Shown: piece by piece, positions 12,083 through 25,179 of the stretch | How positions within the stretch are numbered: position 1 is the stretch's first letter | Layout: the number at the start of each line of letters is the position of its first letter | Assembly (NCBI GenBank): GCA_023846275.1 | Contig: JAIUJO010000089.1 | Coordinates: forward strand, 325,001-389,000 | Direction: 5' to 3' | DNA from: Vanilla planifolia | Lineage: Eukaryota; Streptophyta; Magnoliopsida; Asparagales; Orchidaceae | DNA: 64,000 nucleotides | Made by a program: the position numbers and the translations under genes | The notes under the pieces: model-generated | Seen by the model: only the letters and a program-made list of their open reading frames with translations | Told to the model about the DNA's origin: nothing | Databases searched by the model: none

Positions 12083-14089
12083 AGAACTGCGCGAGTGGTC
12101 ACAATCTTTTTCCTTTTTTCCATAAACCAGTCAAAGACATGGGTTTCCACATAAAAAACCAGTTCTTCATCTTTTTAATTTGAAGAAACTTCGAAGAAGG
12201 CCCCGAAAACATCCCAAAAACAAGGCGAATAAGGATTCTCGGACCTGAGCAGAGCTCAAATTAATACTAACTCAAAATAAAATCGTTTTATAAAAATAGA
12301 AAGTGGAACAGGAAACTCGTGATGAAGTTTCCGTTCTCACTAAAGGAAAGAAAGATGATTGATTTTATTGAAGCAGGCACGGAACCAGCAAACTCCAGCT
12401 GATCAGCCGTAGTGCTGATGCACGAGGGCTTGGCTGTCGTCTCACATCCTCCATGCTCGGGGAGTGGAGCTGGGTTCCATTTGGAAATGCATTGGAAGTC
12501 CACGCAGCAAACCCAGCAACCCTGCACTCGCCGTACCACCGACGAAGAATAGGTATCGCCACCCACCCTAGGTAGAGTTTTTGAGCCGTGTAATAGGTGA
12601 CTTCTCCTCAGTATCTTTATACATCATCACATGGGTGGTTCTTCTTGAATAAATATCAAAATCTTCTTTTTCTTTAATCACTATTTTGTCTTTAATTTCT
12701 TCTTTTCTTTTTCTTTAATTTCTTCAATTTTTCTCACTCAGTGATTCTGACTCAAATAGGATAAAAATAAAGCATTGGGTCAAAGAGACTCACTTGACTC
12801 TCAGAAAATAGAAAAAAGTCAACTTCGAAGGAAATCTACTTTCCATCCCTTTCTTCACAACATGCATTGCCATAACAATAACAAGAACAAAAAAAAAGAA
12901 ATTTTTTTGGTCTGAAAAGGAAAGAATCACTAAGGAGATCCTCATAACATAAGAAGAATGACCGGTATAAAGATAGAAAAGAGGACATTAGTTTAGTTCT
13001 CTTTTTTTGTTAGGTTTTAGCCTTTTGTCTGTCAATTGCTGACGCCTCGATTTATATAAAGAAAAGAAATAAATTATCTATTTTAATTTCAATCAAATTT
13101 TTTCAAATCTTTTCTTGTATTCCTTATTCCTATACATTATTGTCGGTCATCGAGGTGGCATGCTTAAAGCATTCGAAATCGGTGATCAATCAGACGGAAT
13201 CGAATTTTCCATTTTCGACCCATCACCCTGATTTGAGCTGAAACAGGGGGCACTGAGTCTGGATCATATGACTCAATCTTCCATTTCAATGTCTCCTTAT
13301 CCACTCTCTTTTAGAATTTCATAATCAAGGATAAGAAAGACAAAACTTTAAAAAAAGTGTACTCCCTCTTTTTAACACAAGGAAGGTTTTCCTTTGAATG
13401 CTATAAGACCTAGAAGTAGAAGCAGACCTCGTCTCGATTTGGCTTTTGTTCAAGTCGTTTCGAGTTGACTCCTGTTGAAGACATTCCTTAAGCTTAATTG
13501 ATACTGAGAACAAAAGCATCAAATTATGACCTTATATCCAATAAAGAGTCTTGGTTCTTCCTAGAATTAGTGCTACATTTTTGTATATATGCAATTTGCA
13601 GGTTTTGGATGCTGATGTGGAAAGTCGACTTTTCCATTTTCATGTCATTCTCTGACTCTAGGAAGCTTCGAAAGATCAAAGTTGACCACAAAGTTCAATA
13701 TAATGATCGGGTCGACCAGGTCATGCCCTAAAAAAATACCAGCGAACAGACCGAGCCCCCACCGATAACTAAAATTTCTAGGGGTTTGGTTCATAAATCA
13801 ATGATCAATCCTATTAGAAGGTGCTATTTGGAGCTTTCTCACGTTATACAGTAGTAGAAACCAATCTTGCATTTTAGCCGTCATGATCATCTTGAAGATT
13901 TGAAACTTTCGAATGAAAATAGTAATTCACTTTTGTTAAAAATAAGATCGGGAGATTTCTTGGCCCATCATGCTATTGTCACTGCCATCCGAAATCAGAG
14001 AAAGGTGATCACTCAGATTAGAGAATTACCAAGTTTTACAAGAAACATTACTAGGCTCACCTCGCAAGATGTATAAGAAAATGAAACAA

Positions 14090-14108
14090 GATCCCCAGAG
14101 GGGCCCCT
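14090..14108 (-). repeat. GC-box motif site
   Basis: Plus strand reads GATCCCCAGAGGGGCCCCT, the reverse complement of the form seen near 44,686. Confidence 0.5.
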
Positions 14109-16660
14109 CGGTCGAGTGGGGACCAGCAAGTTTCAATTCGAGCTTCTACATCTACGCTACTAACTAGATAATCTATCATCTCTTCGTTTGGGTATTCATT
14201 GATGAGAACAACCCATCGGTGATAGCCTCCAATAATAAAAAGAATAATATAAATATATTTTCAAAACCGAAAATAAAAATAAGAGAAATAATTCCCAACA
14301 ATATCTCCAACAATCAACTTTCCATTTTAGTCTGCCAAAGGAAAGAGGGATCATATTGTCATCATGTTCCCCCTTCCGAGGTTGATGTTGGAAAGATCAC
14401 TTTAATGCTATTTTAGAAAATGCTACTTAAGAAATCAATCGTTAATTATTTCTGAATTCAATAGAATTACGTAAAATTAGCCTACAAGAAATACAATAAG
14501 AAATATAAGAAAAAAAAAAGAAAAAGTGAAGAAATAAAAAAAAAGATTCTAATATTTATTCAAAACTAATATTGGACAAATTGCCTAAAGTGTCTCACTT
14601 TTCATTTGAAGAGCCTCCCACATGTCCAGTTTGCATAAAATTGTGCTGTTGGGGGCAGGTCAGAAGTCAAATTCAATCATGAATTGTCTTCTCCCCAAAA
14701 TCAAATCCATTTTTGTGCATCTCATGGTTGATAAATTAGACTTGGGATAGCTACTTACCCATGGTTTTTGGGAGACTGTTGAATCCCTTTTTTATTATTT
14801 TTATTTTATTTTCTAATTCTATTTTTTTTAAAATTTATATTTCATTTATAATTTAAAATTAGCTAAATATTTTATTCGAACAAATGTAGAATTAGAACGG
14901 ATGATTTTGTGCCGGGGAAGGAAAAATGATTAGTTTATGCTTTAGTAGCTACCGTTTCGTTGGCGCTTTCTCTTTGAATGAGATCTCAATTCCAGCTATG
15001 GTTTCAGAGGGGGCCAACTCAGGCCCTGGGTTTTGATCGATATATAACAGATAGAAAGAACGCTCATAAGTAGTCCTATTAAAACAGAAAAACTGCCAAT
15101 AAATGAATTCTAAGACTCAACCCATAGATTCACCTTTGTAGGATTCAGGTACAGGTGCAAAATAACATTCCATCTATCCCCAAAGGGGACCCTATTTGAT
15201 CAGATCGTAATTTCTCTAATCGAAAGTTCACAACTTCAAAAGTGGTTGAGATTTCAAGTTCCTCAGAATTACATAAGATGTCTTAAGAGGTTTTAAAGGA
15301 CTATTTCAAGGGAAGAACAAACTAGAGAAGTAGAGAAGAAAGAAATACATAGTTTTGGGATTGATGGTTCTATTTCAATACAGTTTTAGGAAAGGCTATT
15401 TGATGATGCTCCTCTTTTCTTTTGTGCTTGTATTATGAGGAAAGCTGAAATGCTGTCATAATCTGACTACCCAACTTTTAGAATGTTTTAATTTTTCATT
15501 GCTTCATGAAGCAAAGGCTAATATCTTATTTTTGTCTCAGATATCTCGACTCCTATAGAGGCTGGTGCAAGGTGTGCCTCGTAGAATGCTTCTGAAATAG
15601 CAGGAGATTCAGGGAAGAAAGGAGGATCAGGGTACAATAGGAATGAGTTCCCCATATTGTGCCTCCTCAAGGGGTACTACACAAGGAGAAGAAAAAAGTG
15701 ACTTTCGGATCAGGATGATAAATAAAATCGAAATTGAGACTTCCAAAAACATCATAAGCTAAACCTGTGCGTTCAACTATGAACAAGAAAAACCCAAAAG
15801 CTCTACCCTTCCACTCAAGAATAAGGGCCTCACATTCACTAGAAAAACCCAAAACTGGGACTTTCAAGCAAACAAAAAACTCCTACATACACAGCAACAG
15901 GGTTCGAATGAAGGAGCAGGAAAGAATACATGCGTTGGCCGCTTACTACTCCAATATAGGTTTTTGCAAGAGTCAGACGATCCATAGTGCCTGTAGCCTA
16001 CTGGACTTCATATTCCTCATTTTAGCAAGCTGGGGTAAGGGATCTCTTTTTTGCAATGGAACAAAATCTACTCCGTAGATTGGAGTCGTTATAGGGGCGA
16101 TCTTTAGGAAGTACATGATCCTCCATGCCATAATGTCTAGAGGCAAAGGATTCAGTTTGGGGTCTTCACCACTACAGCATCGTGCATTTTAGCCAAGTAT
16201 AAAGGTTGGTCCCGATACCTACTTTGCTGGATGGTAATTCTCCACGTATCATCACAACATATTCGATCAAAAAGATATGATAAATAGGCTCCTAACCATG
16301 ACAAAGTGGAATTTATAATTACAATCCCACAAATTTCATTCTTAAGAAAATATTGTTTTTTCGAATTCTAATTGTAATTCAAATTGAACAATGATCTCAA
16401 TATAAGGGCCTTCTAGTTTAGCGATCGATCCGCAATTGAAGAGTTCTTGACTCAAAAGATTCTTCCAATATCTCATTTCTTAGTCCATGTATGCAGCTTA
16501 TAGCCTTGTTTTTCCTTGCTACCCTTATTCCTTTTTCAATCCTCCTAGGGTTTCAAAAGAAGAAAGAGCTAAAGGCTTTAAACAATGTTGAATTCTACCA
16601 CGGTGTGAATCCCCGCTCTTCTGTGGCCAGGGCTAGGGAACCAGAACATTCTGGCCGAGC

Positions 16661-16680
16661 TGTAGGTCACGTGACCTACA
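16661..16680. other. 20-base perfect palindrome centred on a G-box
   Basis: TGTAGGTCACGTGACCTACA equals its own reverse complement. The centre is CACGTG. It lies near the end of the unassigned open frame 16,491-16,703. Flanking bases do not extend the symmetry. Confidence 0.9.
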
Positions 16681-17035
16681 CCGGAAAGGATTTCCATGAG
16701 TAAATGGGTTCCCTTCTTATCTTGGATTGACTTCAAAAGTGCCTTCAAAAGAGAAAAAGCATTTCTGAGGCATATGCCAAATATCTTTCACTCATAGAAA
16801 ACCAAAAATGGCTCACACCGCTGAGTAGTGTCATCACTTCCCGCCTATGAATATGCGGGAACACTTCTTAGGAAATCCTATATTTGACATCTCCATAGGA
16901 TACCCACCACTTCATGTGCAATAGGAATGCAGAAGCGTCAAAGTCCAAAGTCTCCATCGCGCACCTGCTTTCTTGACTCTTGTTTTCTCTAACGCTTGAA
17001 TCCATCGTTTGGGCTCATAACAAATGAAAAGTTGA

Positions 17036-17056
17036 GGGGAGCCTTTCAGGCTCCTC
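17036..17056. other. GC-rich stem-loop
   Basis: GGGGAGCC (17,036-17,043), loop TTTCA, GGCTCCTC (17,049-17,056) forms an 8-pair stem with one G-T pair. Such hairpins are frequent near transcript ends in plant organelle DNA. No gene is identified beside it. Confidence 0.6.
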
Positions 17057-17700
17057 CCCCCTGAAAAAACTGTACATGAGAGTTTCCCTCACATTAGAAT
17101 ATTAGGGAAGTCAGACTAGAAGGAGGCCTTGATCTAGTTTGGAAGGCCCTTATGAAGACAATGTCAATAAAAGATAGATAGATATTATCTATCTTTCGAT
17201 ATTGATATATTGATCTATTTTTATAACATAGAGAGAAGAAAAGACATGTAATCAATCTGAATCTTTTTCTAGTCTAAAGAATCTCCAGAGGGGGCACAAT
17301 ACGGGCTTTGAATATGGACAGATTCGGCGAGCCTTCTTGCAGTTCTCTTTTAGGGCTTTTTCTTGCCTGAGCTCGACCCCAACCGGGTCTCTCGACCGGG
17401 GTGATATCGTGGCAATCGAAAATGGAATGGAAAAGCCTCTACTCTGATTCTTTACCTACGAGGGGCCCCAAACAAGACGGTGGCATGACCCCCCAAATTC
17501 TGGGTCCCCAGTAGTGCCTTTAAATTCTAAGGTCTATACCGAAAAGAGAATGAAATAGCTCCAGCTTTTGTCGGCCTGTAGTACCAAGTGTACACTAGGA
17601 GGATTCATCTTTCACCCCCGTCGGTTGTTTGAATAATGCGAGTCAGGCTCAGAGCCAGACCGACTACTCCAGTAACACACACCATAGACTCAAAATAGTT

Positions 17701-18816
17701 ATTCAAAGAATATTGGGTTTTGGGATCAGTGATGTTTTATCATAAAATTGCGATAGCAACACTGATGTAAAAAATGCTCGAGCTACTGCGAGAGAAACTT
17801 TCTAATTCCAAAAGACCTCCCTGTCATAGCTTCTATGATATCAAACTCTTCTCTCGAGGAGGGGATGACTGGGGCAAAATATAGGGAACTAAATAATCTA
17901 TTTGATTGAATTCGAATCCCAGTCGAATTCCTTTGATTCTCATTGGATTGGATAATGTGAAGAAGGATTGTTCATTGGGTGAATAAAGCTCTCACAATCA
18001 TCGATCGCTTAAGCAGAGCTGGGAATTCCCATATTGGGTTTCCCTTTCTAAAAGTAGCTCATAAATGGGAATTAAAAAAAAGAACAAAAGGTTAGAAAAA
18101 TCATGAAAGCAATGCTCTCCCAAGACATGTGTTGCACATGAACCCCTTTTCGACATGGATCAAAGAAAAGTGATTGTTGAAACAAAGAAGCCTTTTTTCA
18201 ATTGTATAGGAATTTGTGGATCTCAACACGTCTGAATGAATGGGAGAACGCTCTTTTGGCGTCTTCGTGTTTGCCTACAACATCACACAAGATGAATATT
18301 CCAAGAAAATCCTAAATTGACTGAAGTTCAACCCAAATCAAATATTTTTAAATTTTTCGAATCCAATATTTTTATATTTTTCAAGTTCGATATTTTCATA
18401 TTTACAAAATCAGATCCCCTTAATTGGTCTTTTTTCACAAAGACCAGACAACCAGGTAAAGGACAAAACATATAGAATTATGGTATAACTTTATTAGAGA
18501 GAATGTATAAAAAAATAATTTAGTTGTGATTTGTGTGATCGTCTACATAATTAGTTAATGTTGGTACTGAGCCATTGACTATTGAAGTATTCATTAAACT
18601 TAGATTAAGCTTAGGTGTCATTTCCCCTTTGAGTTATTACAAAAAAAGGAGAGAATTAAGTGTGAGAATTATGGGTGATGGTAAGCTAGAATTCAAGAGG
18701 AGTATATGGGCTATCATACAAGCTATATACTATAATGTTGAATATTAAATAATTTAATTTTTCCCTTAATGTTATGTTTTCATTTAGCTTTAGTTTTATA
18801 ATTCTCAAGAGGAGAT
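17701..18816. other. Transition to AT-rich retrotransposon debris
   Basis: No gene seen. 18,420-18,816 lies directly upstream of a polypurine tract and LTR-like start, so it is probably the internal 3' part of an old LTR element, too degraded to translate. Confidence 0.45.
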
Positions 18817-20620
18817 TGTTATACCTTTTAATATGATGATCACAAAATAAAGCCTAAGTATGTACTAATACTTTATTGAACTTAGTATTTTTTTAGTTAG
18901 ATCTCATGGAGTATTCCAATAGTCTTGATTTCTTTGAGCAAGAACTATAACATAAAATTTGAATACAATTTGATGGCTTAATCTACTAACATAGGAGCCA
19001 AAGACAATGGTCTTTACAGAGTTGCTAATAAAAAAAGAACTACATTTGTAAATTTTTATGATTTACATGTTAAACTTTTAATTGTTTCATAATTTTAACC
19101 AATAGGGTTATCATCTTTTATGAATATTTGACTTTGGTTCAGGTAATGTTTTAATTGAAAGCATTTGAGTTCTTAAAAATCTTATAAATATTAAAATTGT
19201 TATTATATATAAAATTTTATTATTATAATAATAATACATTTTCCTAAGCACTCTCAACCATTAACTCCGAAAGGCTAAGGTCAAAAGGCATGTAGCACCT
19301 TGGGGCAAATGCTTTGTGGACCCCTACAAGTTAGGAACCTGATCGAATCTGAAACGAGTCAAGCCCAAGTATCGATCAATTCAGGTTACTATAGGGCTGC
19401 TTGGATTATTTGTTGAAGACATTACTTATGAATAGGCTTAAGAAAAAAGTGTCATTACAGATTCTTTAATAAATTTAGGAAAATTGAGTTACGTTAGACA
19501 AATACATGCCCACTAATGACCCGAATCACGACTTCTTAAGAACACGTAGGGTAGCCAAACCATTAGGCTGATCGTAATATATAGTTGATCCATTATAAGC
19601 ACAAAATACTTGAATTATTTTTCAATGTGTGACAAAGCAAAAGTTATTACCAAAATTGAGATTTTCACACTGACTGATCATGCATTTTCAAGATCGAGCA
19701 GTCACGATCACACTCATATTAATGAATAGTTAACATTCTTCAGCTACTTGTCCAGAATAGTTGATCAAATGATTTAGAGTCTCTTTACCTATGTGAATAG
19801 TAATATGATCATCGTTACTATCCATCCAACTTTTCAATCCAACTCTCTAAATCTTGTCGTGATTAAATCTAGACCCTTTATCATTTTAGTTGATCCGATG
19901 CTTACCACTCCATTTGCTTAATTGGACAATAGTTGTACCATCATCTCATTCTTTTAATTGTGGCTTTCTAAAAATTAGATTTTAGCTGTTCTGTGAGTTC
20001 TTTTTTGAGTTTTTTTTCTTTATTTATAAATAGGGATCATTTATCAGACCTTAAAACAATTGAATCAAAACAAAAAATTTTCATATAGTCAAACTGAAGT
20101 TCAAACCATGAGCAATTCATTTCTACCTAATTATAAAAGTTATTGATTTATGTCGATCTCTGTTTCTCCCATTTTCCTTCATAATATTTTCGATATTTTA
20201 CAAATAGTTATATCCATATATTTAATCAATTGACCATGTTTGAATTGTAAATTTTAAAGGTGTATTGATTTTTATTAGCAAAAATTTAAAATTTTAAAAT
20301 TTTTCATATAGCCTGAATTTCTCAAATTTTAGTATCTCATTGGAGCACCAATATATATTTGTTTTAACTCTACCAGCTTTGAAAAATGGAGCGGTTAGTA
20401 GATTCCTGATAAGGGATTGAGGGTAGATATAGGAACAGGGTTTAGTCGAACCACTTAAAAATCTTTTGTACATTTTCTTTATTATTAAGAAATTTTATTT
20501 TGTTTATAAGTTTTATAAAAAAAAGGTCTATTTTGAGATCACAATTTTTTTCCAAAATTTTTGGAATAAAAAAATTTGTTGAACACACAATTCAACTCTC
20601 TCCTATTATTCATTTTAAAA
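18817..20620 (+). mobile_element. Degenerate LTR (copia/SIRE-like texture)
   Basis: A polypurine tract (AAGAGGAGAT, ending 18,816) precedes TGTTATACC, followed by ATGATGATCACAAAATAAAG, a beginning common in long copia LTRs. A TATA-like TTTATAAATAGGG lies near 20,023. Near 20,410-20,480 are GGTAGATATAGGAACAGG and CGAACCACTTAAAAATC, typical of the U5 part of such LTRs, and CAATTCAACTCTCTCCT near 20,590 resembles their end. The right border is uncertain. Length about 1.8 kb. Confidence 0.5.
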
Positions 20621-20869
20621 AAAAACACTTAGTTTCTTGACCATGCTAGAATCCTTTCCATTCTAATGCCACAAATTGTTAAATCCATATATTTAATCAA
20701 TTGACTTATGGTTTTGACGTTAATTTCCTTCTAATGTTGTTCACCTATCTTATCTACAAGCAAAGCAAGATTATCAATAAGTATGTTACTTAATAATGTT
20801 ATTAAAATCAAAATATCATAGAAAATAGCTCATGGGAACAATAACCTCTTTTGGTCATCATAAAAAAGG

Positions 20870-21890
20870 CTTCTATATATCTTTGCTGAGAAGCTTTGTC
20901 AAGGTGCTAACTTGTTGCTTGTTGTTATCAACAAATTATATGTCAATTATATTTTAATCTACATAGTCCATGATCAAATGTTGCTTAAAATCACTTTGTT
21001 GAACTGAACAACACTCTATAAAGCTTTCAGTTCAGAAAGAAGCATTCAAATTGTCATATTTTTGGGGAATTATTTGTAAATGTAATGCCATATCACCAAA
21101 TTTCTTTTTGAAACCAAATCATTTTTTACTAGAAATCCTCCTAATGCTTTATATTGTGGTTCATGTTTTCTCTAAAACAATAATTTGGTATTGTTTTGCA
21201 GATCATTAGTTTAAGAGGTACAAAAATGGTTAAATACCTAAAATTTTTTTCTTATGTACTCAAGAACAAACATAATCTTTGTAGCCATATTGTATGAGAT
21301 CATGACATAAGACAATTTTGGGATACCAAAACCTTAACATCTTTGCTTCAAGCAATTATCATAATATTCTTTTTATAACTTCTAGATGGAAGTCCTTGGG
21401 GCATGATTGAAATTGATCAAAAAAGTTTGACACTAAAAGCTATGCCACGTGTTCTAATAGTCAAGTAAAGAATGTGTCTTTTCTAGATATACCTTGAAAT
21501 CTAATTGTTTTCCTTTCTCATGTTTTTTCAATAGTAGGGTGGGGACTCTTGAAAGTAGAAATGCATTTGATGTTCTCATGTTCACACAATTTTAACAACT
21601 TATTTTATGCTTGATTTTGGATACAAGGTTACCTTTCTTATCCTCCTTAGCTTTCAATCCAATGAAATATGTAACCTCACCCATTATGTTCAAGTTGAAT
21701 CAAACACCTTTATGTTCACTAAATCATTCACACAAGTCCAAGTTGGTTGATCCAAATATGATATTGTTTAAATAATCCTCGATTAGAAGAAGTTTATTAG
21801 TGTAGTTCATGATGAACAAAATCCTATCTACATTCCAATCCTAGGAAAATGTTTGATTTGAAAACTTCTATGTTCATAACAGGATTTCTT
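20870..21890 (-). mobile_element. Ty1-copia pol remnant: reverse transcriptase to RNase H
   Basis: Minus-strand translation gives, in order, YLNNIIFGSTNLDLCE, LNIMGEVTYFIGLKAKEDKK, DFHLEVIKRIF and, at the far end, HLIMDYVD with FVDNNKQQ near the final RNase H block. These match the copia motifs YVDDIIFGSTN, MMGEL.FFLGLQ, HL.AVKRI.RY and the end of the RNase H domain. The catalytic YVDD is YLNN here, and stops and frameshifts are frequent, so it is inactive. The order shows that the element runs right to left. Confidence 0.8.
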
Positions 21891-22539
21891 TTCGTGTTGC
21901 AATTCATATGATTCTTTCATTAGCTTATGCACATAATTTTGATGAAGAAAATGTTGAATGTAGTCCCATTATCCTACATACACTTTCTCCTAAATAGCAA
22001 CATTTAAGAAAGTGCTCTTAACATCCGTTTGGTTTAGTTTAAATGACTTGTATTAAGAAAAAGGTAAAAATGACCTTGTTGCCTTCAACCTTACCATTGG
22101 TTCAAGTATTCCTTCTAAGTTTAGTCCTACTTGTTATAACCCTTTAGCACTAGCCTTTCCTTATTTTGAATGGTAACCACGCTGTTATTTACGTTTTATT
22201 TTTGAGTGCCCACTTTTTGCCATAATAATGTGGTCACTTAGAATGTCTATTGATTCAAAAACATCCACTCTCAAAAAAAAGTTCAAACCATCCAACATGG
22301 CCAAATAAAAAAATTCTTTCCTCAAGGCTTCACTTGTATTTTGAGGTAAAAATTTAGAAATAGATGCACCATATATAATTTCTTTTAAAGAGAGGCATTA
22401 GTTTGTACTCCAAAAGAGAGGTCACTTAATATTGCATCTCTAAAGTGATTTTCATTCTATGCTAACACCTTTGGTGCACTTAGTTTCTTATTTTTTATGT
22501 TTTAACATCTAATTTATATGATTTATTAAATATCAAAGA

Positions 22540-22770
22540 TACTTTTCTCGTCCTAATTAATTTGCATTCAATAAAATAGGAAACCTCACTTATTATGTCA
22601 ATCTCAAATTTGACACCTACGTGGTTAACAAATCATTCACATAATTCACAATTTGTTGTTCCAAATATGGCATCGTCCAAGTAATGTTGGACTAGAGAAA
22701 GTTAATCAACACAATCCTTGTTGAATAAAATTCTATCTATATTCCCAACCTAAAATATTGTTTGAGTAGA
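22540..22770 (-). mobile_element. Second copia reverse-transcriptase fragment
   Basis: Minus strand reads YLDDAIFGTTNCELCE, stop, FVNH and then FEIDIISEVSYFIECK. It covers the same part of reverse transcriptase as 21,660-21,780 and has the same TGA right after LCE. Here the catalytic YLDD is retained. The surrounding 21,900-22,540 is probably more of the same element or a nested copy. Confidence 0.78.
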
Positions 22771-22849
22771 AATCCATAAAGTTTATCATTCCATGATCTT
22801 TGTTTTTCTACCAATTTTACTTTTCAAAAGTCTTTTATGTCTTATAGAT

Positions 22850-22900
22850 CTACTTGAGTAGATTCCATTACAAACACTACTTGAGTAGATTCCATTACAA
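22850..22900 (+). repeat. Perfect 24-base tandem repeat, 27-base period
   Basis: CTACTTGAGTAGATTCCATTACAA occurs in full at 22,850-22,873 and 22,877-22,900 without mismatch, so the second unit starts 27 bases after the first. Confidence 0.9.
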
Positions 22901-25179
22901 CTAAGTTTCCTTATTAAATAGGTTATGGGTTTATCTATTTGAGGAATATTATGAAGAAATAACCTCCATTGTCTTTGTTTCTAATCTCCAATTCCTATCT
23001 ACTTATTGATGTAACTCTACTATCAAAATATGCCTAAGTTTTCATATTTTGGTTTCTTGTTATTGAAAAGTACATATAATATGTTATTCATAATTAGTTT
23101 CATAATAAATCTATTTAGACATTCTGATTATTAGAGTGGCTTAATAATTTTGGCATTCTAATTTTTATTTTGTATATCACCAAAGAAAAAGTAAAACTAG
23201 CTACTAATGTTTTAATAAGGAGATAAAAATTGTTAGATATATAAAATAGAGGAAGCTTAGTATAATTTAATGATATTTGCTATATCCATATCAAATAGAA
23301 TTAACTTTACTACATTTGTCATTATGGTATATTGATAGTAAGAAGTTATTATCTTAAGCTAGCTTATAAAGGTGAGGAAGATTAAAAGAAAAATATTTTT
23401 TTGGTAGAGAAATTAAATTAGAATTAATTGAAAATGAGGTTTTCTACAATAAAGATTAATATTTTACCTATTAATAGAACTTTTTTTTGTAAAAACAAAT
23501 AGGTCAGATATATGTGGACAAAATAGTAGGGCTCATATAGTAGGGCAAGAACTATTATATTACATAAGGATTCCAAACTTACATCATACTGTTTTAAAAG
23601 ATTGTGCGAAGCATATTATGAGAAAGTAATGTTTAACACAACATTTTAGGCTAAAATAAAAGTCAATGAAAGTGAATATTTAAAACAATTAAGAAAATGT
23701 TTAGTCCATCAAAATTAGGTTTCTTATGTAATTAGGATAAGTATTTGACTTTTAATTAATTTGCTTACAATAATAATTGTTATCTTGCATAGATATGACA
23801 CCTTATAATGTTTTATATAATATATTGTGATTATTATCATTATGTTGATATTAACAATTTAATAGTACCCTTCTTGATATAGAAATGATTTTGGAAACTA
23901 TTAAGAAGATCCACTCAAACGAAACATGAATTAATAAAGAAATGGTTCAGTCCATGGAACTTTTGATAAGAAAATAAAGAAAGTTGATTGTTAGAAAGAG
24001 TATCATGTATTGTTATAGCCAAGCCCAATAAAATGCATTATAAAGTTTGGAAAATGAGGATAACTAAAGAAAAGGTACTTTGTTCTTTTATTATTGAAAT
24101 AAATTGTTACATTACTTACAATATAGTTTTGTCATTATCATTAGTCAGGGAGCATACTATTTTTTCTTTTAGTTTTAGTATAATTTGTTGCTAATACTAC
24201 TTATATTTTTAAACATGATCAACGTAGCATGATGGTGCATCCTCAATTATTTTATAAGGAAAGGCCAATGGAGTTCGTAACATAGGAATTCAAAAAAACA
24301 AAGAAGTGGAGCATGCCATGTTGAATCTATAATGGATAAGTTATAGTAACTAGTAGATACTTGGGAAGTAGAGGAAGAGTTTGTTTGGAAGCATCCCAAT
24401 ATTTGTTTGAACTTGAATGATTAAATTCTTATATGTAGGGAAGTTTACAAAGCATTCAATAGACTTCAAAATTTTTTTAATATTTGTTGAATAAATGTAA
24501 GTGTATTTAAAATTTATTTTGAATATGATTAAATGAAATTTTCATATGTATTATTTTTTATAATATCACAAGGACTACTATTTGAAAGAATTAATAATAT
24601 AAATAAGAAGTCAAATATAGCAAAACAAATGAAAATGAACACTAAATAGTAATTTTTCTTCAAATTGAAATTGATATGCTATTAAAATACCAAAACCTTT
24701 TTAAAAAATATTAATTTATTTCTAAGGGAATTTTTAAGGACAAAATAATAAAAGTGCCAAATGATTTTAGAAATATATGAATTATTTACTTAATTAAATA
24801 ACACTTGGAGTAGTATTTTTATGGAATTTGTTGAAAAACTATTAAAATTCATTTTCAATAGAATGTGTAGGAAATTATAATCTTTATAAGCTTTTGGTCA
24901 CAATGGATATCTAATATAATAAAAATTATGTACTAAATGTGGATAATTATGAAAGGAAAGAAACTAATAACAAAGATATTATAGTTTGTACTGAAATGAA
25001 AAACTATTATAAAGGCTAGGAAGAGGGAGACAAATTAGATAATTATGAAGGTGCCTTTAAGGAAGGAGAAGGAACAAGTTTTATGATTATATGATGCTTT
25101 TTTGATGATGGAACCAAATGTGTTATAGAAAGGAAACTATCACTATCAAATGATAGTTGATAGTTTTATGATAATTTAT
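22901..25179. other. AT-rich retrotransposon debris, no gene
   Basis: No domain recognised. The open frame 23,988-24,194 shows no family signal. Copia-like wording persists in patches but cannot be translated for more than a few residues. Confidence 0.5.

Larger units (their letters stand above)
11791..17700. other. Organelle-like mosaic region without an identifiable complete gene
   Basis: Base composition and texture change here: higher GC, words such as TGAGCTCGACCCCAACCGGG (near 17,372) and scattered GGGGCCCC boxes. This resembles plant mitochondrial intergenic DNA, but I cannot recognise any mitochondrial gene. Open frames at 11,884-12,183, 13,867-14,076, 15,767-16,078 and 16,491-16,703 have no domain I know; the last begins with a hydrophobic segment (ALFFLATLIPFSILLGF). 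The region may be an old mitochondrial insertion; a search against plant mitochondrial genomes would decide. Confidence 0.45.

Noticed and set aside
11884..12183. 99-codon frame as a ribosomal protein L2 gene
   Set aside because: Only about twelve residues match rpl2; both flanks are unrelated, so it is a micro-fragment.
16491..16703. 70-codon frame with an N-terminal hydrophobic segment as a mitochondrial membrane gene
   Set aside because: I could not match it to any plant mitochondrial protein and the second half includes a palindrome; left unassigned.
11791..17700. Firm call of a mitochondrial insertion
   Set aside because: Texture is suggestive, but no mitochondrial gene, tRNA or rRNA could be recognised, so it is recorded only as organelle-like.
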